Shown here: in pieces, positions 40,261 to 49,483 of the stretch
How the letters are laid out: each line of letters begins with the position of its first letter
How positions within the stretch are numbered: the stretch's first letter is position 1
NCBI RefSeq assembly: GCF_030323265.1
Contig: NZ_CP104992.1
Coordinates: forward strand, 434,001 to 498,000
Direction of reading: 5' to 3'
DNA: 64,000 nt
Source of the DNA: Terrirhizobium terrae
GTDB lineage: Bacteria > Pseudomonadota > Alphaproteobacteria > Rhizobiales > Rhizobiaceae
Position numbers and translations under genes: made by a program
The notes under the pieces: model-generated
Told to the model about the DNA's origin: nothing
What the model saw: the letters and a program-made list of their open reading frames with translations, nothing else
Databases searched by the model: none

Positions 40261-41438
40261 TTAGGCGGCCAGGTCCTGGGCAGCGAGTGCGGTTTCTGCA
40301 AGCGTTACCCAGTAGCTGATGCCGTAGGGGATAGCCTCGTCGTTGAAATCGTAAGCTGCATTGTGCAGGCTCGCGGTGTCGCCATTGCCGATGAAGATGA
40401 AGGCGCCGGGACGCTTTTCCAGCATGTAGGAAAAATCTTCCGCCCCCATATGCGGCTGCACCGTGCCATTGACCTGTTTCGGACCGGAGATCTTGGAGGC
40501 GATCTCGATGGCGAAATCGGTCTCCTCCTCGTGGTTCATGGTCACGGGATAGCCACGGCGATAGAGGACATCCACCGTGGCGCCATGGATGCTTGCCGTT
40601 GCCTCGGCCACTTCCTTCAGCCGCTTCTCCGCAAAATCACGGGTTTCCGGCAGGAGCGTGCGCACCGTACCGACGAGCTTCACTGTCGACGGAATGACGT
40701 TGTTCGCATCGCCGCCATGGATCGAGGCGACCGTCACCACCAGCGATTTCAGCGGATCCATCTCGCGCGAGACGATCGACTGCAGCGCCACGACGATATG
40801 CGAGGCGGTGAGAACCGGATCGATCGAGTTATGCGGCTGTGCCGCATGGCTGCCGCGGCCGTTGACGGTGATCTCGAACACGTCGGCAGCCGCCATGATG
40901 CCACCCTTGCGGATGGCGAAATTGCCGACCGGAAGCCGCGGCTCGTTATGCATGCCGTAGACCTGGCTGATGGCGAACTTGTCCATCATGCCGTCGTTGA
41001 TCATCGCAAGCGCGCCCGCACCGCCCTCTTCCGCCGGCTGGAAGATCACCGCGATCGAGCCCTTGAAGTTGCGGGTCTCGGCCAGGTACTGCGCGGCGCC
41101 CAGCAGCATCGCGGTATGGCCGTCATGGCCGCAGGAATGTGCCTTGCCCGGCGTTTTCGATGCCCAGGGCTTGCCGCTCGTCTCGAAGATCGGCAGCGCG
41201 TCCATGTCGGCGCGGAAACCGATTACCGGGCCGTCGCCGTGACGCCCTTGATGATGCCGACGACGCCGGTGCGCCCGACACCGGTCTCGACCACGTCGCA
41301 GCCGAAGGAGCGAAGTTTCTCGGCAACGAAACTGGAGGTTTCATGAACGTCGTAGAGCAGCTCCGGATTCTGGTGGATGTGACGACGCCACTCCGCCACC
41401 TGTTCCTGCATTTCTGCGACGCGATTGATAACCGGCAT
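40261..41438 (-). CDS. M20-family amidohydrolase/aminoacylase (one frame break)
   Basis: About 392 residues of the hippurate hydrolase/IAA-amino acid hydrolase group: RRHIHQNPELLYDVHETSSF, the metal site AHSCGHDGHTAMLLGAA, PAEEGGAGALAMINDG and the C-terminal HMGAEDFSYML. A base is missing at 41243/41244, separating GIIKG from HGDGPVIGFRADMDALP. Cytoplasmic (no signal peptide); probably cleaves the imported N-acyl amino acid or peptide. It heads the minus-strand pair with the fused ATPase. Confidence 0.9.
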
Positions 41439-41761
41439 TACGGCACCCCATTGTTTTTTCTATATTTCCCACTCTGGTGTGGAGGGATATTGCGATGCAT
41501 TGCCCCCTTTTGCAAGCTTCAATTTTGTGTCTTGAACGAAAAATAGGCCTATGCTTAGATGGCTCAAAATTTGGTCACACACGCCTGACGTGAAGGGATG
41601 GACGTGTCTTAGAGCGACTGAACACAAGGATCACGGGCGCCAATAATCACGCCCGGCGGAGGAGCTGACAGACGCAAAGTCGCAGCTTGGGAAATCCGAC
41701 CGGAGCCTGCCCGAACCAATCACAACAACTCGTCAAGAGATCCACAAAGGGGAACAGCAGC
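41439..41761. other. Divergent promoter region of the M20/ATPase and importer operons
   Basis: About 320 bases between divergent operons with no supported gene. The part nearest the M20 gene (about 41445-41560) is A/T-richer than its surroundings. No operator or riboswitch recognised. Confidence 0.5.
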
Positions 41762-43471
41762 ATGCATAAACTGAAACTTCTGTTGGCCGGTACTGCGGCG
41801 GCGCTGGCGCTTTCGGGCGCAGCGGCCCACGCCGAACGCGGTACGGATGGAGACCTGAAGATCCTGTTCTGGCAGGCCGTCTCCACCATGAACCCGTATC
41901 TTTCGGGTGGTACCAAGGAAATTCTGGCATCCTCCATCGTCATCGAGCCCCTGGCGCGCACCGATGAGAAGGGCGAACTGGTGCCGTGGCTGGCAGCGGA
42001 GATCCCGACGCTCGATAACGGCGGCGTTGCCAAGGATCTGCTCAGCATGACCTGGAAGCTGAAGCCGGACGTCAAGTGGTCTGACGGCACGGCCTTCACG
42101 GCCGAGGACGTGATCTTCACCTGGAAATACTGCACCGCGCCGGATGGCGGTTGCGCGCAGGCTGCACAGTATGAGGGCGTCAAGAATGTCGAGGCGGTCG
42201 ATCCGCACACGGTCAAGATCACCTTCGAAGAGCCGAAGCCTTACCCCTATTCTGCCTTTGTCGGCGCCCAGTCTCCCATCATCCAGGCTGCCCAGTTTAA
42301 GGATTGCGTCGGCGCCAAGGCTCCGGGCTGCACTGCCGCCAACTTCGGCCCGATCGGCACCGGCGCCTTCGTCGTCAAGGATTTCAAGCCGAACGACGTC
42401 ATCACCTTCGCAGCCAACCCCAACTATCGTGATGCCGCCAAACCGGCCTTCGCCTCGATCACCCTGAAGGGCGGCGGCGACGCGGCCTCTGCTGCCCGCG
42501 CGGTGCTCGAAACCGGCGAATACGATTATGCCTGGAACGCCCAGGTCGAGCCGGAAGTGCTTGAGACCATGATGGCCGCCGGCAAGGGCCGCCTGGAAAT
42601 CTCCTTCGGCACCCAGACCGAGCGCATCAACCTCAACTGGACCAACCCGGACCCGGCGCTCGGCGACAAGCGCTCCACCACCGAGGCCGGCCCGCATCCG
42701 GCGCTGAAGGACCCGGCCGTCCGCCGCGCCCTGTCGCTTGCCATCGACCGCGACATCATCGTCGAGGCCGGTTACGGCCAGTCCGGCAAGGCGACCTGCA
42801 ACATCGTTCCTGCCCCGGCGGCTGTAGCATCTACCAAGAATGACAGCTGGTGCCTGAAGCAGGATATCGAAGGCGCCAACAAGCTGCTCGACGACGCCGG
42901 CTGGGTGAAGGGCGGAGACGGCATCCGCGCCAAGGATGGCGTAAAGCTCTCCTTCCTCTACTCCACCTCGACCAACTCGGTCCGCCAGGCGACGCAGGAA
43001 CTCGTCAAGGCCATGTGGGCGGAAATCGGCGTCGATGCGGAACTGCGCAACGCCTCTGCATCCGTCTTCTTCGGTGGCGATCCGGCAAGCCCGGACACGT
43101 TCCAGAAATTCTACGCCGACGTCCTGATGTATACCAACAACTTCGACGGGACGGACCCGGAAAAATATCTCGCGGAATGGCTTTGCGACAAGATGCCGGG
43201 ACCGAAGAATGGCTGGCAGGGCCAGAACATCCCGCGTTACTGCAACCCCGAATACGACAAGCTCGTCGGCGTGCTCTCCAAGACCGCTGATCTCGAAAAG
43301 CGTGCTGAACTCTCCAAGCAGCTCAACGACATGCTGACCGAAGAAGGCGCCCATATTCCGCTCGTCCATCGCGGCGACCAGTCCTCCTTCGCCGTCACGC
43401 TGGAAGGCGTGAAGATGAACTCGTGGGACAGCCAGGTCTGGAACATCGCCGACTGGTACCGCAAGAAGTAA
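41762..43471 (+). CDS. Peptide/opine-type ABC transporter binding protein
   Basis: A 569-residue cluster C (SBP_bac_5) protein with a signal peptide (MHKLKLLLAGTAAALALSGAAAHA). The mature part shows LIEPLAR-like IVIEPLARTDEKGELVPWLA, KWSDGTAFTAEDVIFTWKY and the later DPAVRRALSLAIDRD. Four or more Cys residues (YCTAPDGGC, DCVGAKAPGC) suggest disulfides, as in nickel/opine branch members. ATG 41762 with GGGG upstream. First gene of the plus-strand importer operon. Confidence 0.9.
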   Translation: MHKLKLLLAGTAAALALSGAAAHAERGTDGDLKILFWQAVSTMNPYLSGGTKEILASSIVIEPLARTDEKGELVPWLAAEIPTLDNGGVAKDLLSMTWKLKPDVKWSDGTAFTAEDVIFTWKYCTAPDGGCAQAAQYEGVKNVEAVDPHTVKITFEEPKPYPYSAFVGAQSPIIQAAQFKDCVGAKAPGCTAANFGPIGTGAFVVKDFKPNDVITFAANPNYRDAAKPAFASITLKGGGDAASAARAVLETGEYDYAWNAQVEPEVLETMMAAGKGRLEISFGTQTERINLNWTNPDPALGDKRSTTEAGPHPALKDPAVRRALSLAIDRDIIVEAGYGQSGKATCNIVPAPAAVASTKNDSWCLKQDIEGANKLLDDAGWVKGGDGIRAKDGVKLSFLYSTSTNSVRQATQELVKAMWAEIGVDAELRNASASVFFGGDPASPDTFQKFYADVLMYTNNFDGTDPEKYLAEWLCDKMPGPKNGWQGQNIPRYCNPEYDKLVGVLSKTADLEKRAELSKQLNDMLTEEGAHIPLVHRGDQSSFAVTLEGVKMNSWDSQVWNIADWYRKK

Positions 43472-43637
43472 TGCCGGTCGCCGGGCCGTCTCAACGGCGG
43501 CCTGGCACCCTTATCGCTTCCTGACAGCATCGCGATCCCCCGGCGCAACGGGGGCCGGTTCAACGACATCGAGAATCCTACGCCGTCGTCGCCCTGCTGC
43601 AGCCGTGGCGCATGCGCGTAGACCGGAGAGTGCCTAT

Positions 43638-44648
43638 ATGTTCACTTACACATTGCGACGATTGCTCTTCGCAATTCCGACGCTGCTGATCATAAGCTTC
43701 GTCATTTTCGCGCTGCTCGATCTGGCGCCCAACGATCCCACCGGCGACCTGCCGCTGACCATCCCGCCGGAAGTGCGCGAGCAGATCCGCGCCTCGCTCG
43801 GCCTCGATCAGCCTTTCTTCGTCCGTTATCTGGCCTGGCTGCACCAGTTCTTCGTCAATGAACCTCTCAACATCCTGGAAAGCCTCACCGGCTGGCAGTT
43901 CGGCGATGGCGAGCGCATGCGCGTGCTTTCCTGGGCGACCCGCAGCCCGGTCGTCGATCTCATCGTCCAGCGCCTGCCCCAGACGCTATGGGTCGTCGGC
44001 CTCGCCTATGTCTTCGGTATCCTGATCGCCATCCCGATCGGCGTCATTTCCGCCTACAAGCAGTATTCGATCTTCGACCAGATCGGCACCTTCGTCTCGA
44101 TGGTCGGCTATTCGGTCCCGACCTTCTTCACCGGCGTTCTGCTGATCGTCATCTTCTCGTCCTATCTGCAGTGGTTCCCGTCGGTCTATGACACCAATCT
44201 CAGGGTCACCGACTTTGCGAGCTTCATGGCACAGATCAAGCAGATGGCCCTGCCCGTCGCGGTGCTCGCGCTTTACAACGCCTCGCAGATCGCCCGCTTC
44301 GTGCGCGCCTCCATGCTCGACAACCTGCACCAGGATTATGTCCGCACCGCCCGCGCCAAGGGCGTGAAGGAAAAGGTCGTGCTGCTCGTGCACGTCCTGC
44401 GCAACAGCCTGATCCCGGTCGTCACCGTCATCGCCCTCGGCGTACCGACCGTGTTCTCCGGCGCCATCATTACCGAGCAGGTCTTCCGCGTGAACGGCCT
44501 CGGCCAGTTGCTCATCACCGCCGTCCAGGGTGCGGATATCCCGCTCGTCCAGACGCTGACCTTCATCTTCGCGGTGCTGATCGTCCTGTTCAACCTGATC
44601 GCCGACGTACTTTACGGCATTCTTGACCCGAGGATCCGTTATGACTGA
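43638..44648 (+). CDS. DppB-type ABC permease
   Basis: A 336-residue permease with an N-terminal helix (TLRRLLFAIPTLLIISFVIFALLDLAPNDP), an extended periplasmic loop and five further helices; the EAA-like loop is DYVRTARAKGVKEKVVLLVHVLRN. ATG 43638 with GGAGAG eight bases upstream. It overlaps the following permease by eight bases. Confidence 0.92.
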   Translation: MFTYTLRRLLFAIPTLLIISFVIFALLDLAPNDPTGDLPLTIPPEVREQIRASLGLDQPFFVRYLAWLHQFFVNEPLNILESLTGWQFGDGERMRVLSWATRSPVVDLIVQRLPQTLWVVGLAYVFGILIAIPIGVISAYKQYSIFDQIGTFVSMVGYSVPTFFTGVLLIVIFSSYLQWFPSVYDTNLRVTDFASFMAQIKQMALPVAVLALYNASQIARFVRASMLDNLHQDYVRTARAKGVKEKVVLLVHVLRNSLIPVVTVIALGVPTVFSGAIITEQVFRVNGLGQLLITAVQGADIPLVQTLTFIFAVLIVLFNLIADVLYGILDPRIRYD

Positions 44649-45567
44649 TGCGACCGTAGCAACCGCTCCTCCCGCAATCGCCAAGACGCCGACACGCTCG
44701 GCCCTGAGCGACATGTGGCACCAGTTCCGCGCCCACAAGGGCGGCGTGGCCGGCCTCGCCGTCTTCGTCTTCATCGTGCTCGCGGTCTATATCGGCCCCC
44801 TGATCCACACCGTTGCGCCGAACAAGCTCGACATCCGTGCCAAGAACCAGTGGCCGTCGCTCGCCCACCCGTTCGGCACCGACAATCTCGGCAAGGACAT
44901 GCTGGCGCAGGTTCTGGCCGGCGGGCGCATCTCGCTTGCCGTCGGCATCACCGCAATGCTGCTGGCGCTCTTCCTCGGAACGCTGGTCGGCGTGCTGTCC
45001 GGCTATTTCCGCCGCCTCGACGGCCCGCTGATGCGCCTCACCGACCTGTTTCTTGCCTTGCCGCTGCTGCCGCTGCTGCTGGTCATCATCCTGCTGTTTC
45101 GCGACACGCTGCGCGCCGCCTTCGGTCCGGAGACCGGCATCTTCATCCTGATCGTCTTCGTCATCGGCATTACCAGCTGGATGCACACGGCCCGCATCGT
45201 CCGCGGTGACGTTTTGGCGGTGAAGAGCCGGGAATTCGTACAGGCGGCAAAATCGAGCGGGATGATGGAATATAGAATCGTGCTCAAGCACATCCTGCCC
45301 AACGTCCTGTCCTCGATCATGGTGTCGGCGACCCTCGGCATTGCTTCCGCCATCATCACGGAATCGTCGCTGAGCTTCCTAGGCCTCGGTTTCCCATCGG
45401 ACTTCCCGACCTGGGGCCGCCTTCTGTTCGACGGCGCGAATTTCATGACGCTCACGCCCTCCCGAGTCTTGTGGCCGGGTCTGGCGATCTCTCTGACCGT
45501 GCTGAGCATCAATTATATCGGCGACGCGATCCGCGACGCGCTCGATCCCCGCGCCGTCAAGCGTTGA
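44641..45567 (+). CDS. DppC-type ABC permease
   Basis: A 308-residue permease with an N-terminal cytosolic stretch, the HPFGTDNLGKDML motif, six helices, and the loop EFVQAAKSSGMMEYRIVLKHILPN. It partners the preceding DppB-type permease and probably the fused ATPase encoded on the opposite strand. Confidence 0.92.
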   Translation: MTDATVATAPPAIAKTPTRSALSDMWHQFRAHKGGVAGLAVFVFIVLAVYIGPLIHTVAPNKLDIRAKNQWPSLAHPFGTDNLGKDMLAQVLAGGRISLAVGITAMLLALFLGTLVGVLSGYFRRLDGPLMRLTDLFLALPLLPLLLVIILLFRDTLRAAFGPETGIFILIVFVIGITSWMHTARIVRGDVLAVKSREFVQAAKSSGMMEYRIVLKHILPNVLSSIMVSATLGIASAIITESSLSFLGLGFPSDFPTWGRLLFDGANFMTLTPSRVLWPGLAISLTVLSINYIGDAIRDALDPRAVKR

Positions 45568-45982
45568 AAACGGAATGGATTCGGCGGCGATCCGCCGGAT
45601 CCCGCCTTTCGAGTGGCACGCTAAGGCTGCCGCTTCCCGCGCTGAAAAGCCCTATCGTGCAAGCTTCCCAAGCGCTTGCTGGAGGGCGGACTTCTGCGCA
45701 AAGACGTGGCCCAAAGGAATCTTGAAAAAAAATCGAAAAAGTTCGGAACCTAATTTCCGGCCGTCCGTTATTCGAGTGTCTGAAGGCGCCCCCGTCCCCC
45801 GCCCTACAAGGCCTTCGGACAACTCTTCAATCCCCCTCGAAGAGACGAGCCGGGTCGGTTCCATTAGAATCGACCCGGGTCTGTTTTTGGGCATATGAAT
45901 CGCCGCAAGACCTCCTCCGATAAGCCAGCATTCGCAATTCCGGCCTGCAGCCGTCGGAAACCAGCTTTCGTGTTGGGGATGG
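45568..45982. other. 415-base intergenic region with a terminator
   Basis: Between the convergent dppC-type gene and the HWE kinase. Apart from the hairpin at 45843-45888 nothing coding is supported; small open frames here have no ribosome-binding site. Confidence 0.5.
45843..45888 (+). terminator. Rho-independent terminator
   Basis: Stem CCGGGTCG/CGACCCGG (45850-45857, 45871-45878), extended by outer AGAC/GTCT pairing, followed by GTTTTT. It lies about 280 bases past the importer operon on the plus strand. Confidence 0.7.
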
Positions 45983-46921
45983 TCAGTCGCCGATATCGAG
46001 CGGGAAACGCAGCTCGTAACAAATTTCCTCGCTGGAAATGATGTATTGCGCCTTGCCATTCACCGAAGCAGGCACGACCCGTTCCAGCACCGTGCTGCCG
46101 AAATGTGCCTTGAGGCTATCTTCGGTCGGATCATCGCCGGCACGATTGCTGAGCTTCTCGTGCCAACGCATTTCCAGCCAGTCGTGACCATCCAGGTGGA
46201 TGCGTGTGCAGGTGACGTCAACAGGTCGGATGCTGCGCAGCAGCGCGCCGTGGCTTACCGCGTTGACGATCAACTCGTGCAGCGCGAGCCCGAGATGCAG
46301 CGACGCGTTCGGCGTCAGCAGCATGTTGTCCCCTGACACTTTGACCAGATGCGTATTGTCAGGCAGGTATTTTTCCGTCTGCTGACGGACGAGATCGTAG
46401 AAATAAGCGCCACGCCAGCTGGAATCGGTGATCAAATCCTGGGATTGCGACAGCGAATACAGCCTGCCCCGGAACTTGTGCAGAAACAGGTCGAGCGAGC
46501 CGGAATAGCGGGCCGTCTGCAACGCAATGCTCTGTATGATGGCAAGCAGGTTCTTCGAACGATGGCTCACTTCCCGCAGCAATGCCCGCAGGAGCCGCTC
46601 GCGGTGCCGCTCCTCGGACCGGTCGATGATCGTCGTGACGAGGTGAACGCCGCCTGCTTCGAACTGGACCGCCTGGACGCGAAACTCGAACACTTGGTCC
46701 GATCCGACCGTGACCTCGATATGACCCTTCTTGCCGCTCTCGGTCATCGCACTCTTGACCGTCAACAGCTTGGCCGCGACCTCTTCGCCGAACAGCGTCG
46801 TATCGGTCGGCGTGCCTATCTCGCCGCAGGCCCATGCCTCCGGAAGATTGGCAAGATACAGATAGTTGAGATTTGAATCCTGAATGATGATGCTGGCGCC
46901 GAGGTCGATAAGCGCGGGCAT
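45983..46921 (-). CDS. HWE-family sensor histidine kinase of the general stress locus
   Basis: About 312 residues. A PAS-like input (about 10-100; LGASIIIQDSNLNYLYLANLPEAW) is followed by the phospho-acceptor EVSHRSKNLLAIIQSI (about His120), the N-box LALHELIVNAVSHGALL and the WxE motif in MRWHEKLSN. No membrane helix. ATG 46921 is chosen for GGGAG six bases upstream; a GTG at 46993 is also in frame. Its position next to phyR, as in many alphaproteobacteria, makes it a likely PhyR kinase (PhyK role). Confidence 0.87.
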   Translation of the reverse strand: MPALIDLGASIIIQDSNLNYLYLANLPEAWACGEIGTPTDTTLFGEEVAAKLLTVKSAMTESGKKGHIEVTVGSDQVFEFRVQAVQFEAGGVHLVTTIIDRSEERHRERLLRALLREVSHRSKNLLAIIQSIALQTARYSGSLDLFLHKFRGRLYSLSQSQDLITDSSWRGAYFYDLVRQQTEKYLPDNTHLVKVSGDNMLLTPNASLHLGLALHELIVNAVSHGALLRSIRPVDVTCTRIHLDGHDWLEMRWHEKLSNRAGDDPTEDSLKAHFGSTVLERVVPASVNGKAQYIISSEEICYELRFPLDIGD

Positions 46922-47284
46922 GAAAAACTCCCGCAGCTTGTCATCACTCTGACCAGCTTGCTGCCATGTCAGTGGATGCGCCAAATTTGCCACTCCATCT
47001 ACCGGCCCATCATAGCGCCCCGATGGCAGCGCTGGATGCTCATGCCCCTACAATTTTCCGGCTGCACCAACAACCGGCCAGTCTGAACCTTGTGGCGTTT
47101 CCACATCCTTTCGGGGCGGAGAAAACGCCGGGAGACACCTCATGGTGCCACACCCGCAGCCTCAGACTATCATCAAGGGATAGAATACGAAGGTTGAAAC
47201 GAGGCACTGCCTACCGCTTTCACGGACACGACAGAACCCCGCCTCGATGAATATGTTCCAGAAACAAGCCGCGACAAGGGCAGC
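46922..47284. other. Region between HWE kinase and phyR
   Basis: About 360 bases without a supported gene. On the minus strand, GGAAC (47259-47255), 16 bases, then GGTT (47238-47235) comes close to the EcfG promoter pattern and could drive the kinase. Confidence 0.35.
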
Positions 47285-48079
47285 TCACGCCGCCGCCTTG
47301 ACCGCTTCGTTGAAGAACAGCGCCTGGCTGATCAAAGCCTTGACCATGTCCGGGTTGAACGGCTTCGTCACCAGGAAGGCCGGCTCCGGACGCTCGCCGG
47401 TCAGAAGCCTTTCGGGGAACGCGGTGATGAAGATCACCGGCACGCTGGACGCCTTGAGGATTTCGTTCACCGCGTCGATGCCCGAACTGCCGTCGGCAAG
47501 CTGAATGTCGGCCAGAACCATCTTCGGCTTCGAAGACTGGAACAGCGAGACCGCTTCCTTGTGGGTACGCGCGATGCCGGTAACGCGATGGCCGAGATCC
47601 TGAACCATCTGCTCGATATCGAGCGCGATCAGCGGCTCGTCTTCGATGATCATGATATCGGTCGCGACCTGACGGGAGATTTCGCGCGATGCTTCGTCCA
47701 GTAAGCGGTTCACGTCGGAAACGCTGACATCAAGCACTTCGGCAGCCTCGTCGACGGTGAAGCCTTCGACCGAAACCAGAAGGAAGGCGTGTCGTGCCTG
47801 CGAGGGGATGGACGACAGGTTGGCGGCCGCCCGCTGCTCCCACGCGAAGGGCGATTCGATCGGGCGGATCTCGATGGACGTGGAACCAAAAATCGCGACA
47901 AAGAGTTTATAGAGCGAAACGCGATCCTTGGACGATTCCGGAAAGATGGAAACATCCGCGATCAGCGCTTCCAGGACTGCCGCCACATAAGCGTCTCCTG
48001 ACGTCTGCGATCCGGTGACTGCACGAGCATACCGCCGCAGATACGGAAGGTGAGACGCAACGCGTGTGGTGAGTGACAT
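47285..48079 (-). CDS. phyR: PhyR, anti-anti-sigma response regulator
   Basis: 264 residues: an N-terminal sigma-like domain (about 1-130, with EGFTVDEAAEVLDVSVSDVNRLLDEA as the sigma4-like part) fused to a C-terminal receiver (about 140-260) with acidic IIEDEP, phospho-acceptor Asp191 in VLADIQLADGSSG and the FITAFP segment. Phosphorylation exposes the sigma-like domain, which binds NepR and frees EcfG. ATG 48079 has GGGGAG seven bases upstream; longer readings run into the divergent nepR promoter. Preceded by a consensus EcfG promoter. Confidence 0.95.
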   Translation of the reverse strand: MSLTTRVASHLPYLRRYARAVTGSQTSGDAYVAAVLEALIADVSIFPESSKDRVSLYKLFVAIFGSTSIEIRPIESPFAWEQRAAANLSSIPSQARHAFLLVSVEGFTVDEAAEVLDVSVSDVNRLLDEASREISRQVATDIMIIEDEPLIALDIEQMVQDLGHRVTGIARTHKEAVSLFQSSKPKMVLADIQLADGSSGIDAVNEILKASSVPVIFITAFPERLLTGERPEPAFLVTKPFNPDMVKALISQALFFNEAVKAAA

Positions 48080-48122
48080 ACAAATTCTCCCCTGGGCCCA
48101 AACGGGCAATTGACCTGTCATT

Positions 48123-48147
48123 AACGTGGGACTGTAAAATAAGTTCC
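48123..48147 (-). promoter_or_regulatory. EcfG promoter of phyR
   Basis: Read on the minus strand: GGAAC (48147-48143), exactly 16 bases, CGTT (48126-48123). This is the alphaproteobacterial general stress sigma consensus, about 45 bases upstream of the phyR ATG. Confidence 0.88.
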
Positions 48148-48154
48148 GCAAGAC

Positions 48155-48179
48155 GGAACTTTTTTTGGTTTCGAGCATT
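48155..48179 (+). promoter_or_regulatory. EcfG-type promoter of nepR-ecfG
   Basis: GGAAC (48155-48159), 16 bases, CATT (48176-48179); one mismatch to CGTT. Its -35 element lies seven bases from that of the divergent phyR promoter, forming the inverted repeat AAGTTCCG...CGGAACTT. Confidence 0.72.
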
Positions 48180-48214
48180 TTCCTCCCGACGAATTGCAAG
48201 CAGGCGCCCGAGTG

Positions 48215-48442
48215 ATGAGTGACGAGACCAGAAAAAAGCATGATATGACAACAGCTCAGCCCCAGCAGATTAAACCCGGATCCTTGGCGCCGAATGCTTC
48301 GATATCTCGGAAGCTCAAGGAATTCTATGAAGCCGTTCAGGAAGAAGGGATCCCGGATCGCTTCCTGGACTTGCTCGAACGTCTCGAAGAAGCCGAGAAT
48401 GCGCACAAGGCAGGCGCAGCCAAGGCGGTGGATGCAAAATGA
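48215..48442 (+). CDS. nepR: NepR anti-sigma factor
   Basis: 75 residues with the NepR core ISRKLKEFYEAVQEEGIPDRFLDLLERLEEAE, which binds EcfG in unstressed cells and PhyR-P under stress. ATG 48215 is taken; ATG 48245 and TTG 48194 are in frame. It overlaps ecfG by four bases (ATGA), coupling antagonist and sigma factor synthesis. Confidence 0.92.
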   Translation: MSDETRKKHDMTTAQPQQIKPGSLAPNASISRKLKEFYEAVQEEGIPDRFLDLLERLEEAENAHKAGAAKAVDAK

Positions 48443-49005
48443 GCACCCAGCAAGAGACTGATGATCGCGTTTTCAAGCGCGACCTTCTTGCATCCCTGCC
48501 GAACCTGCGCGCTTTCGCGGTGTCCCTGACCGGACGTCACGACAAGGCGGATGACCTGGTGCAGGACACGATCATGAAGGCTTGGGCCAACCAGAAAAGC
48601 TTCACAGCCGGCACCAACATGCGTGCTTGGCTCTTCACGATCCTGCGCAACGAGTTCTACAGCCAGATGCGCAAGCGTGGCCGCGAGGTACAGGACACCG
48701 ATGGCCTGTTTTCCGAACGCTTCTCCGTTCATCCGGAACAGTATGGCCGCCTCGACCTGCAGGATTTCCGCAAGGCGCTCGACAAGTTGCCGGATGATCA
48801 GCGTGAAGCGATCATCCTGGTCGGTGCTGCAGGCTTCGCCTACGAGGAAGCCGCCGAGATTTGCGGCTGCGCGGTCGGCACGATCAAGAGCCGTGTTTCC
48901 CGTGCCCGTAGCCGCCTGCAGGAAGTGCTTGGCGTATCGGGAGAAGGCGACTACGGCCCGGATGCGGGCGACGCCGCCATCACCTCCCGTGCCTTCGGCA
49001 GCTGA
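48439..49005 (+). CDS. ecfG: EcfG, general stress response ECF sigma factor
   Basis: 188 residues of the ECF15/EcfG group: sigma2 region FAVSLTGRHDKADDLVQDTIMKAWANQ with the DDLVQDT motif, and sigma4 region LPDDQREAIILVGAAGFAYEEAAEICGCAVGTIKSRVSRAR. Controlled by NepR encoded just upstream. A terminator follows within 30 bases. Confidence 0.95.
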   Translation: MSTQQETDDRVFKRDLLASLPNLRAFAVSLTGRHDKADDLVQDTIMKAWANQKSFTAGTNMRAWLFTILRNEFYSQMRKRGREVQDTDGLFSERFSVHPEQYGRLDLQDFRKALDKLPDDQREAIILVGAAGFAYEEAAEICGCAVGTIKSRVSRARSRLQEVLGVSGEGDYGPDAGDAAITSRAFGS

Positions 49006-49030
49006 GCAAGATCATACTCATCAAACTGAG

Positions 49031-49057
49031 AAAGGCCGCGATTTTCGCGGCCTTTTT
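49031..49057 (+). terminator. Terminator of nepR-ecfG
   Basis: AAAGGCCGCG-ATTTT-CGCGGCC followed by TTTTT; starts 26 bases past the ecfG stop. Confidence 0.85.
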
Positions 49058-49205
49058 GTTGCGTGCCACGGTACACCCCGCACTCCTTGCGTATCGTTTT
49101 GACGCGCTGTAGCACCGTTAACCTTACCTCATAACCACTTGGAAAGCATTCGCTTGCCGTTGTCCAAGAGGCATTGGAAAACTGCTCCCGACTTGGGGGC
49201 AAGAG

Positions 49206-49409
49206 ATGGCAAGACGCAGGATAAACACGGTTCGATCATGCAGGCGGACATTTCGCCAGCGTCCGAAGGACGCGGTGAAGAACGTACCCGAAAGCAGCCG
49301 CCCTATCCCGTGCAACCCCGTCGGGGTGCAGGCCTCGCCCTTGGCTCCTTGGAGCGCCGGGGGTCCGGCAAACGACAATTGGGATATGTTCTGGAGCGAC
49401 GAGGAGTGA
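49206..49409 (+). CDS. Small hypothetical protein
   Basis: A 67-residue frame starting MARRRINTVRSCRRTF and ending NDNWDMFWSDEE: a very basic start and an acidic, Trp-rich end. ATG 49206 has GGGGG about eight bases upstream, and a hairpin follows the stop. These favour a real gene, but no family is recognised and an overlapping frame (49139-49453) cannot be excluded. Confidence 0.4.
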   Translation: MARRRINTVRSCRRTFRQRPKDAVKNVPESSRPIPCNPVGVQASPLAPWSAGGPANDNWDMFWSDEE

Positions 49410-49423
49410 TCCTCCCGCCCAAG

Positions 49424-49456
49424 AAAAAAGCCGCCCGTTCAGGCGGCTTTTAAATT
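49424..49456 (+). terminator. Terminator after the small hypothetical gene
   Basis: AAAAGCCGCC...GGCGGCTTTT with a short loop and T/A-rich flanks; may also act on the opposite strand for the holin-like gene ending at 49484. Confidence 0.7.
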
Positions 49457-49483
49457 TAACGGCAAAGCCGGGTTCTCACCCGG

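Noticed and set aside
41720..43369. 549-codon antisense frame across the peptide-binding protein gene
   Set aside because: Shadow of codon bias on the opposite strand; no recognisable domain.
45652..46059. Minus-strand frame of 135 codons between the dppC-type gene and the HWE kinase
   Set aside because: Overlaps the kinase end and a terminator, has no ribosome-binding site and no known domain.
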